Positions 17,064 through 25,300 of a stretch of 64,000 bases of DNA are shown piece by piece. How positions within the stretch are numbered: position 1 is the stretch's first letter; the number at the start of each line of letters is the position of its first letter. The notes beneath the pieces are model-generated. The model saw nothing but the letters and a program-made list of their open reading frames with translations, was not told where the DNA came from and made no database searches. Source of the DNA: Urbifossiella sp046350095 (lineage in GTDB: Bacteria; Planctomycetota; Planctomycetia; Gemmatales; Gemmataceae); assembly GCA_046350095.1 (NCBI GenBank), contig JAXMBA010000003.1:1054001-1118000 (forward strand), in the 5' to 3' direction. The translations under genes were made by a program, and so were the position numbers.

Positions 17064-19065
17064 ATGACCGACCCCGCCGTGCTCCTCCGGCAGGCCGCCG
17101 CCGAGCCGGCGGACGACGCCGACCTCCTCTGCCGGTTTGCCGCCACCCGCGACGCCGCCGCGTTCGCCGAGCTCGTCCGCCGGCACGGGCCGGTCGTGCT
17201 CGACGCCTGCCGCCGCGGCGTCCGCCACCACCACGACGCCGAAGACGCCTTCCAGGCCGTCTTCCTCGTGCTGGCGCGTCGGGCCGGTACGCTCCGCGAA
17301 CCCGCGCTGCTCGGCAACTGGCTGTACCGCGTCGCCGTCGGCGTCGCCCGCAACGCCCGCCGCGCCGCGGCCCGGCGGCAGACCCGGGAGGTGCAAGCCG
17401 TGAACGTCCCCGCGCCCGCCGCCCCCCGCGTCCGCACCCCCCGACGACCTCGGCCCCGTGCTCGACGAGGAGCTGGAGAAGCTGCCGGCGTGGTACCGCG
17501 ACGCCGTCGTCCTCTGCGACCTCCGCGGGCTGTCGCGCGCCGACGCCGCGGCTCGGCTCGGCGTGCCGGCCGGCACGCTGGCGAGCCGGCTCGACGGCGG
17601 GCGGAAGCGGCTCGCGGCCCGGCTCGCGCGGCGCGGCGTGGCCCCGGCGGTGGCGGCCGGGTTGATCGGCGGGCGGGCGGCGGCGGTTCCCGAAACCCTG
17701 GTCTCGAAAACGTGCGGGCTTGTCACCGACTGGGCCGCCGGCGGCGTGGTGCCGGCGGCGGTGCGGCGGCTCGCCCGCGGAGGGTCGGCGATGAAGACCG
17801 TGATGCTCGGCGGCGCCGCCGCCCTCGCGCTGGCCGCCGGCGTCGCCCTGGCCGCCGGGGTCGCGCAGCCGCCGGCACCCCCGCCGCCGCCGCCCGCGGT
17901 CGCGCAGCCGGACGCGCCGCCGCGGCCGGCCGTCGCGGAGCAGCCGGCGGCGCCGAAGTTCGCCGCGCCGAAGTTGCAGCGGACGCAGGAGGTGGCGCTG
18001 AAGTCGGTGGCCGGCGCGACGTGGAGCCCGGACGGCGCGTGGCTGGCGGTCACCGGCAGCGCGGCCGAGGGCGACGGGGAGAACACGCTGGTCGTGCTCG
18101 CCCCGGCCGACCCGCAGATGAGGCCGTGGGTGGGGCCGCTCCCGCCGCAGACGCAGCTGGTCGGCTTCACCCCCGACGGCAAGTCGCTCCTGACCGCGAC
18201 CCGCGAGACGGGCCTCATCAGCGCCGAGCACACGCTCCAGCAGTACGGCGTGGCGCGGGTCGATCTGACGAACCAGCCGACCGGCCCGCGGCAGGTCGCC
18301 GTCAAGAATGTCCCGCAGTCGCGCGGGGCGGTGCCCGAGGGCGGCGAGCGGCTGACCCCCACCGGCCCGGAGGACGTGCGCTTCCTGGTGCGCACGCCGA
18401 CCCGGGTGACGGTGTGGCACGCCGACCCGCGGTTCGAGGCGCGCTGGCCGCTCGGTGCCTTCGACGGCACGTACTCCGACGTGCGGCTGACGCCGGACGG
18501 GCGGCGGGTGCTGGCCCACGCGGGGGCAGGGGTGATCGAGGGGTACGACGCGGCGACGGGGAAGAAGCTGTGGGCGACGGAGCCGGCGGCGAAGCGGCCG
18601 GAGGTGAGGCTCGCCGACGGGAGCGGGTTCTTTCGGTCGCCGGCGCCGGACGTCGGCCTGTCGCGGGACGGGCGGCGGGCCGTGCTCACCCGGGGCGTGC
18701 AGACGCCGGTGCTGGCGCTCGACCTGGACACGGGGAAGGCGCTGCCGCTGCCGGCGGAGTTGCAGGAGGCGGCGCCGACGGGGGCGCTGGCCCTGTCGGG
18801 CGACGGTCGTCTCGCGGCGCTGGCGTACGCCTCGATGCACCCCTACCCCGAGGCGCAGCGGCGGTCGTTCCCGACGGCGACGCACGCGATCGGCGCGTAC
18901 CGGCTGACGGTGTGGGACACGACCACGGGGGCGGTGCTGCGGACGTGGGACGGGCGGGCGAGCGGGGTGGCGGTCCACCCGTCGCGGCCGGTTCTGGCGG
19001 TGCTGGAGGCTTACCGGGGGAACACGCGGCTGGGCCTGTGGGACTTCAACCCGGCGGCGGAGTGA
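17064..19065 (+). pseudogene. ECF sigma factor fused to membrane anchor and WD40-like domain, frameshifted
   Basis: The frame from ATG 17064 encodes sigma region 2 (AFAELVRRHGPVVLDACRRG, HHDAEDAFQAVFLVLARRA) and the linker. Region 4 (LPAWYRDAVVLCDLRGLSRA) continues in the +1 frame from about 17444. Removing one C from the six-C run at 17422-17427 would give a smooth linker (PAAPASAPPDDLGPV) and one protein of about 666 residues. After region 4 comes a membrane segment (AALALAAGVALAAGVA) and a beta-propeller with WSPDGAWLAV-type repeats. Such sigma/WD40 fusions are typical of planctomycetes, where the sensor is tethered to the sigma factor. It may be a decayed gene, a slippery contingency tract or a base-calling error. 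Confidence 0.75.
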
Positions 19066-19092
19066 CCGCGATGGGGGCTGGGGATTGGGGCC

Positions 19093-19165
19093 GGCCGTTA
19101 GGCCGGGGCGCGAGCCCCGTCGCGTGTCCGAAGCCCGACGGGGCTCGCGCCCCGGCCTGACGGCC
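19093..19165. repeat. 30-bp inverted repeat (REP-like hairpin)
   Basis: Arms 19093-19122 and 19136-19165 pair over 30 positions with a single mismatch that would be a G-U pair in RNA; the loop is 13 bases. It lies between the ECF-WD40 gene and the next gene on the same strand. No T run follows, so it may act as a factor-assisted terminator or be a REP-type mobile palindrome. Confidence 0.8.
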
Positions 19166-19258
19166 AAGCGAAGTCCGCGGGCGCACCCGGCGGCGGTTCC
19201 TGGTTGACACCCCGGCGCGGGCGGTCTTACCATCACGCGTGTCGCCGGAGACACTGCC

Positions 19259-19975
19259 GTGAGCCGCCGCCCGTTCGTCGCCGCCGGCCTCCTGTTCCTG
19301 TCCGCCGCGGCCGTCGGCCAGCCCGACCCGGCCGACCCCGTCACCCAGGCGCTGGCCAGGGCCCAGGACGAGTACGTCGCCGCCACCGGCAAGGCGCAGG
19401 AGAAGCTGCTCGCGGCCTTCGCCGCGCAGCAGAAGGCGCTCGAGGACACGAAGAAGCTCAAGGTCGCCGACCAGATCCGCCTCCTCGACCAGGTGAAGGC
19501 CGAGCGGAAGGCGTTTGAGGCGAGCCCGGCCGCGCTCCCCGCGTCGGCGGTGATGCGGCCGGCGCTGGCGGAGTACCAGGCGAAGCTGGTGGCGGCCCGG
19601 AGGAAGTGCGAGGCGGCGTTCGACAGGGCGGCCGAGGACTACCGCGACCGCAAGAACCTGGACGCGGCCCGGGCCGTGCTGGCGCGGAAGGCCGAGTTCT
19701 TCGCCGCCGCGTCGCCGGCCGACCAGCGCGTGGAGTGGGTGGGCAAGAAGAAGGCGTTCCGCAGGAACGACAAGGGGCTGTGGTACGAGCGGAACGAGCA
19801 GGGGCTGTTCTTCGTGTTCGACGAGGCGGGGCGGACGCCGGAGGCGGTCGAACTCCTCCGCGTCGGCCCGCCGCGGGTGGCGGTCCGGCTGTACGCCGAC
19901 AAGGCCACGATGTCGGTGAACAAGGGCGAGTGGCTGCCGCTGGACGACGGCGCGTGGGTCGCGCCCAAGCAGTGA
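19259..19975 (+). CDS. secreted coiled-coil protein, function unknown
   Basis: 238 residues from GTG 19259 with a signal peptide (FVAAGLLFLSAAAVGQ). Residues 35-85 and 100-150 are highly charged helical stretches (EKLLAAFAAQQKALEDTKKL, RKCEAAFDRAAEDYRDRKNL), followed by a small beta-rich C-terminal domain (RVEWVGKKKAFRRN, GLWYERNEQGLFFVF). I know similar secreted proteins from planctomycetes but no function. It converges with the isomerase-like gene with 9 bases between stops. Confidence 0.7.
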   Translation: MSRRPFVAAGLLFLSAAAVGQPDPADPVTQALARAQDEYVAATGKAQEKLLAAFAAQQKALEDTKKLKVADQIRLLDQVKAERKAFEASPAALPASAVMRPALAEYQAKLVAARRKCEAAFDRAAEDYRDRKNLDAARAVLARKAEFFAAASPADQRVEWVGKKKAFRRNDKGLWYERNEQGLFFVFDEAGRTPEAVELLRVGPPRVAVRLYADKATMSVNKGEWLPLDDGAWVAPKQ

Positions 19976-19984
19976 TCGCCGCGC

Positions 19985-20902
19985 TCACACGTCGCACAGC
20001 CGCACCGCCTGCCGCAGCCCTTCGAGCGGGTTGCGCGTCGGGATGAACTCCTGCCCGACGTACCCCGCGTACCCGACCGCCAGCAGCTTCCGCATCACGG
20101 CCGGGTAGTTCACCTCCTGGTTCTCGTCGAGCTCCCCGCGGCCCGGCACCCCCGCCGTGTGGACGTGGCCGATGAGGTCCTTGTTCGCCTCGATGCGGCG
20201 GAGGATGTCGCCGTGCATCAGCTGCACGTGGTACACGTCGAACAGTAGCTTCACCCGCGGCGAGCCGACCTTCTTGAGGATGTCGGCGCAGAAGTCGAGG
20301 TCGTCGCCCTGGTAGCCGGGGTGCCCCTTCATGGGGTCGGAGGCGTCGCGGGTGTTGAGGTGTTCGAGGCACACGGTGACGCCCTTCCGCTCGGCGTGGC
20401 GGGCGAGTTCCTTCAGCCCGGCGACGCAGTTGCGGGCCGCCTCGTCCTGGGGGATGGCGCCCGAGTTGGGGTCGTCGGGGTTCCGCCACTTGTAGCCGAC
20501 GAAGGTGATGACGCTGGGGACGCGGGCGTCGGCGCAGGCGTCGATCATGCGGCCGGTGCGCTCGAGGTTCTCGGCGTGGAAGGCGGTGTTGTTGAACCCG
20601 CGCATGAACGGCGCCCCCGGCATGCCGTTGGGGGCGATGGCGCAGGCGAGTCCGTGCTTGCGGAGCACCGGCCAGTGCTCCGGCCCGACGATCTCGACGG
20701 ACGGCACGCCGAGGAGCTTGGCGACCTCGCAGGTGCGTTCGATGTCCCAGCGCTCGGCGCGGGCGTTGAAGCACCAGAAGACGAGGGACTGCCGGATACG
20801 GCCGGTGCGGACGGCGGGCGGGTCGGCGGCGTCGGCGGTGGTGGCGGCGACCCCGGCGGCGGCGGCGACGGCGCCCTGGAGAACCTGTCGGCGGTCGGGC
20901 AT
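19985..20902 (-). CDS. hydroxypyruvate-isomerase-like TIM-barrel protein with Tat signal
   Basis: 305 residues. The twin-arginine start (MPDRRQVLQGAVAAAAGVAA) directs export. The rest is a xylose-isomerase-like TIM barrel of the hydroxypyruvate isomerase group. Putative metal ligands occur in the expected order: VCLEHLN (Glu), FDVYHVQ (Asp, His), GHVHTAGVPGRGEL (His) and GQEFIPTR (Glu). Planctomycetes carry many such exported sugar isomerase/epimerase paralogues, often linked to breakdown of unusual sugars; no sugar-utilisation gene is adjacent. The exact reaction cannot be assigned. Confidence 0.8.
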   Translation of the reverse strand: MPDRRQVLQGAVAAAAGVAATTADAADPPAVRTGRIRQSLVFWCFNARAERWDIERTCEVAKLLGVPSVEIVGPEHWPVLRKHGLACAIAPNGMPGAPFMRGFNNTAFHAENLERTGRMIDACADARVPSVITFVGYKWRNPDDPNSGAIPQDEAARNCVAGLKELARHAERKGVTVCLEHLNTRDASDPMKGHPGYQGDDLDFCADILKKVGSPRVKLLFDVYHVQLMHGDILRRIEANKDLIGHVHTAGVPGRGELDENQEVNYPAVMRKLLAVGYAGYVGQEFIPTRNPLEGLRQAVRLCDV

Positions 20903-20989
20903 GGGAGCGGCTCCGGGAGAGGGACGGGGGGCAGTATACCGGTCGGGTGCGGGTGGTGCGCGAACCCGATATTCGGCCGGCGACTCCTC

Positions 20990-21018
20990 TTGTCGTACGG
21001 GGGCGTGCGGCTTAGGAT
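20990..21018 (+). promoter_or_regulatory. promoter of tRNA-Asn
   Basis: -35 TTGTCG (20990-20995), 17-base spacer, -10 TAGGAT (21013-21018). Transcription would begin about 7 bases before the mature tRNA. Each box matches the consensus at four of six positions. Confidence 0.45.
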
Positions 21019-21031
21019 TTCTGCGACGGAT

Positions 21032-21103
21032 TCCTCTGTAGCTCAGCGGTAGAGCAGCCGGCTGTTAACCGGCGGGTCGTAGGTTCGAATCCTACCGGAG
21101 GAG
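21032..21103 (+). tRNA. tRNA-Asn (anticodon GTT)
   Basis: A 7-bp acceptor stem (21032-21038 with 21096-21102), an anticodon stem GCCGG/CCGGC closing the loop CTGTTAA with anticodon GTT, and a T arm GTAGG/CCTAC around TTCGAAT. The discriminator is G at 21103 and CCA is not encoded. It is flanked by a promoter candidate and a strong hairpin downstream. Confidence 0.95.
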
Positions 21104-21149
21104 CTTGCCGAACAGGTGCGAACTCGCGCCGGCCGAGCAGTTAACACCG

Positions 21150-21178
21150 ACACCCCGGGGAGAGACGCCCCGGGGTGT
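21150..21178 (+). terminator. hairpin terminator after tRNA-Asn
   Basis: A perfect 11-bp GC-rich stem (21150-21160 with 21168-21178) with a 7-base loop, followed by a modest T-containing stretch (TCGCGTTTCCC). It lies 46 bases downstream of the tRNA. Confidence 0.65.
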
Positions 21179-21362
21179 TCGCGTTTCCCGCCCTTGTTCC
21201 GCAAGGATTTGGGCGATGTGGGATGCGGGGGTAAGTCTCAGACCGGGTGGTCGGTTGGTGGAACGAGGAGGGCTGGTGTGGGCGGGTTGGAGTGGGAGGG
21301 GTGGAAAGTCTCGCGCTCTCTGGAGAGTCGGGAGGAGTCAGTTAACAGGTTTGAGACTTCAG

Positions 21363-21516
21363 TTAATAGCCCGAGAGGGTCGAAACTGCGAAACGCCTAG
21401 AAACATAGGTGTCTCGCGCGTGTTAACTGGCGGGTTGGCCGTCGATGGCAAATTCGTCCCAGTAACCCGTTCCGGGACGCCCGCCGACAGTTCGGCGCTT
21501 AACAGAATCGAGACAT
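21363..21516. repeat. dispersed intergenic repeat, copy 1
   Basis: About 155 bases that match 61573-61716 continued at 62548-62570. The shared blocks include CGAAAC..CGAAACG, CTAGAAA..TAGGT, CTCGCGC, TGTTAACTGGCGGGT, CGTC and TTAACAGAAT.GAGAC. Identity by eye is roughly 70-75 per cent, with no coding potential conserved between copies. Here it lies between tRNA-Asn and an ECF sigma gene. The remaining 21179-21362 and 21517-21722 show nothing recognisable. Confidence 0.65.
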
Positions 21517-21722
21517 GGGGGGTACGAGCAAAGCGGGCCCCGAGACGTTACCCCCTCGTGGAAGAGCCCCGGGGATCGGCCAACCACCAGCTGATACGAA
21601 GCGGTGGCCCCGGATCCTCCATCGACCGGTTGACGCCGACGATTTCCATCTGCCGGGTTGTCCGCCGGGCACGTCGTTGGTACGATCGCACGGAACTCGC
21701 CAACCCCGCCTCGGCTCGCCTG

Positions 21723-22337
21723 ATGTCCCCCGACTCCGACTCCGTCCTCCTCGGCCGGCTCAAGGCCGGCGGCGACCCGGCTGCGGCCGCCGCCGTCTGG
21801 GAGCGGTACTTCGACCGCCTCGCCGGGCTGGCCCGCGGTCGGCTGTCGGCCCGGACCCGGCGCGTGGCCGACGGGGAGGACGTGGCGCTCAGCGCGTTCG
21901 ACAGCTTCTTTCGCGGGGTGGCCGGCGGCCGCTTCCCGCGGCTCGAGGACCGGGACGACCTGTGGCAGGTGCTCGTCCTGCTGACCGAGCGGAAGGCGGT
22001 CGACCGGGCCCGGCGGGCGGGCGCGGCGAAGCGGGGCGGGGGGGCGGTCCGCGGGGACTCGGTGTTCGCCGACCCGGACGGCGGGTCCGGCGGGGGGCTC
22101 GACCAACTCCCCGGCGGCGACCCCGACCCGGCGTTCGCCGCCCTGTTCGCCGACGAGTGCGACCGGTTGCTCCGCCGGCTCGACGACCCGGACCTCGCCC
22201 GGCTGGCCCTCCTCAAACTCGAGGGGCTGACCAACGAGGAGGCGGCGGCCCACATCGGCCGCACCCTCCGGTCGGTCCAGCGGAAGCTGGAGACGATCCG
22301 CAAGATCTGGGAGCAGGCCGCGGCCGACGACGCGTAG
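21723..22337 (+). CDS. ECF-family RNA polymerase sigma factor
   Basis: 204 residues from ATG 21723. Region 2 (WERYFDRLAGLARGRLSART, then EDVALSAFDSFFRGV) and region 4 (LARLALLKLEGLTNEEAAAH, IGRTLRSVQRKLETIRKIW) are both complete. No anti-sigma gene is present; instead a large Ser/Thr kinase gene starts 25 bases downstream on the same strand. This ECF/kinase pairing occurs three times in the window and is known from planctomycetes, where phosphorylation of the sigma factor is the proposed control. Confidence 0.87.
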   Translation: MSPDSDSVLLGRLKAGGDPAAAAAVWERYFDRLAGLARGRLSARTRRVADGEDVALSAFDSFFRGVAGGRFPRLEDRDDLWQVLVLLTERKAVDRARRAGAAKRGGGAVRGDSVFADPDGGSGGGLDQLPGGDPDPAFAALFADECDRLLRRLDDPDLARLALLKLEGLTNEEAAAHIGRTLRSVQRKLETIRKIWEQAAADDA

Positions 22338-22362
22338 TCGCCCCGGGTTGCGAGGTACCCCC

Positions 22363-25300
22363 ATGACCCACGACGCCCCGTCGCCCGGCCGGGACACCCT
22401 CCCGGCCGCCCTTTTGGTCCTTGTCGAGCAGTTGTGCGACCGCTTCGAGGACGCCCGGCGGGAGGGCCGGCCGATCGACCCGGCCGGGCTCCTGACCGAG
22501 GCGCCCGAGGCGGTCCGGCCGGCCCTCCTCCGGGAACTCCTCCACCTCGACCTGGCCTACCGCCCGGGGGGTGACCGCGAGGCCGCGCGGGCCGAATACC
22601 TGGCCCGGTTCCCGGACTACCCGGCGGTTGTCGAGGACGTGTTCCGGGGCCACCGCGAGGAGACCGCCACCTTCGCCGCGGAGGGGGAGGCTACCCGGTT
22701 ATACGTGGCGGCACCGGCCGACGCCACGCGCGACGCCGGGGCGGACGGCTCGACGAAAGCGGATCACCCGGCGGCGGCAGACTTCCCACGTGTCCCCGGG
22801 TACGCGGTGGAGGAGGCGATCGGGCTGGGGGCGATGGGGGTGGTGTACCGGGCCCGGCAGCTCGGGCTGAACCGGGTGGTGGCGGTCAAGACGACCCGCG
22901 GGCCGGCGGTCGACGACCCGAAACTGCTGATCCGGTTCCTGGCCGAGGCCGAGGCGGCGGCGGCCATCGACCACCCGCACGTCGCCCGGGTGTACGACTT
23001 CGGCGAGGCCGGCGGCCGGCCGTTCATCGCCCTCGAGTACTGCCCCGGCGGCACCCTCGCCGACCGCCTTACCCCGCCCCCCGAGACTGAGGGTGGGTTA
23101 CGGACCGAGGGGCGGCCGAACCCGGGGGAGGCGGCCGGGCTGGTCGCGAAGATCGCCCGTGGCGTGGCGGCGGCGCACGACCTCGGGATCGTGCACCGCG
23201 ACCTGAAGCCCGGGAACGTGCTGTTCGACGCCGCCGGGGAGCCGAAGGTGGCCGACTTCGGGCTGGCCAAGGTCGGGGGCGGCAGCGACCTGACCCACAC
23301 CCAGGCGGTGATGGGGACGCCGGCGTACATGGCCCCAGAGCAGGCGGCCGGGCGGACGAAGTTCGCCGGCCCGGCGGCCGACGTGTGGTCCCTCGGGGTC
23401 ATCCTGTACGAGTGCCTGACGGGGTCGCGGCCGTTCACCGGGGCGGACACCGGCGAGGTCCTCCAGGCGGTCGCGAGCCACACCCCCCCTCCGGCCCGGG
23501 CGGTGAACCCTGCGGTTCCGCGCGACCTCGACCTGCTGGTGCGGAAGTGCCTGGAGAAGGACGCCCGGGACCGGTACCCGACCGCGGCCGAGCTGGCCGC
23601 CGACCTGGAGCGGTTCGCCCGCGGCGAGCCGGTCTCGGCCCGCCCGGTGGGGGCGGCCGAGCGGGCGTGGAAGTGGGCGCGGCGGAACCCCGGGCGGGCG
23701 GCGCTCGTCGGCCTCGTCTCGGCCATGGGAGTCGCGATCATGGTCGGCGGGGTGGTTGCGTCAGTCGTCTTCCGCCGGCAGAGGGACGATGTCGCCGACA
23801 AGGAGAAGGAGGTTCGGACGGAACGGGACCGGGTGGTGGCGGCCGAGGCCGAGGGCCGCGAGAAGCTGTACCAGGCCCTGATGGCCGAGGCACGGGGCAC
23901 CCGCATGAGCCGCAAGATCGGCCAGCGGTGGGGCGCCCTGGACGCGGTCGCGCGTGCCCGGGGCGTGTTGAACACACTCGACTTGTCGGACGCTGAGCGG
24001 ACCCGCCACCGGCTCGACCTCCGCAACGAGGCCATCGCCGCCCTGGCCCTGCCCGACGTCCGCGCCCTCCCCCAGTGGGTCACCATCCCACCGGCGGAAG
24101 TCGGGCAGCAGAACTTGATGGACATCGCCCCGAACGGAAAACACGCGGTCGTTTGCACGGAGAAATCGATCACCATCCGACGCGTTACCGACGACCCAAG
24201 CCGTTCGATCGAAGTGGATCGTGTTCGCGAAGTATCGGCGAGTTGCCTCGCCTTGTGGAGCCCGGACGGGCGCTACGTCGTCGCGACATTCGGGGCAAGT
24301 CTGTATGGGGAGACCAATCGAAATATCGCGAAACACCAATTGGGGCTTTGGGCTTTCGACATCCCGTCGGAAAAACTGACTCCGATTCTGACCTTGCAGA
24401 CGGGTAGTGTGAGCAGTCAACTCGGCTTCGCGCCCGACGGCAAAACGTTCATCGTCGCGACCGCCGGGTCCGTGCGGGTTTTCGAACTTGGGACCGGCAC
24501 GCTGGTACACGAAGTGCGGCTGCCTGTGTCCTTTTTCGGTCTAAACCTGGCGAGCATCTCGTTCCACCGCGCTCTCCCGCGGGCCTATCTGATCAGCGGC
24601 GACAAGGTGCTGACCTTCGACTGGAAAGAGGGTCGTGTCGTTGAGACGATCACACCGGGGATATCAAAGATCGCCTCCGTCGTTGTTCACCCCGACGGCG
24701 AATTGCTCTACGTGTCGGGCGCCTCTGTTTTGAAGGCGTGGTCGCTCGTTGAGAACCGTGAAAAGTTTCAGATGACGCACAACGACGGTGGTGTGGTTCT
24801 GAGTCTGAACACCTCCGGTGATGTCCTGGTCAGCACCGGGTGGGCCCAACGCACGACGTACTGGGATGCGTACAACGGCCGCGAACTATTCTTGCACAAC
24901 GGCACGGGGACGTTCCGAGTTCTGAGTTCAAACCAGCTGATGAGTGTGGTGCCAACTGAGCTGGGGGGTTCCCTACACCAGATCAAGGAATTCAATGCCG
25001 GTCGCGAGTTCAGGACTCTCACATTCGCACATGGCGTTCGAAGGCCAGTTGCCGCAAGCCAGTTCAGCCTCCACCCTGCCGGGCGCCTCCTGGCGGTCCG
25101 GACGGATGCCGGGGTCAGCCTCCTGGACCTCGAAACGGCTAGTGAGCGTCTGTTCCAGACCAATTGGGGGATGTACTCGACGTTCATGCCGCCGACCGGG
25201 GATCTGGTGACCTACAACTCCACAGGGTCTTTGAGTTGGCCGATCCGCTTCGAGCCTCCTTCTTCCAGGGTGCGTTTCGGTCCCCCGGTCAAGTGGCCGT

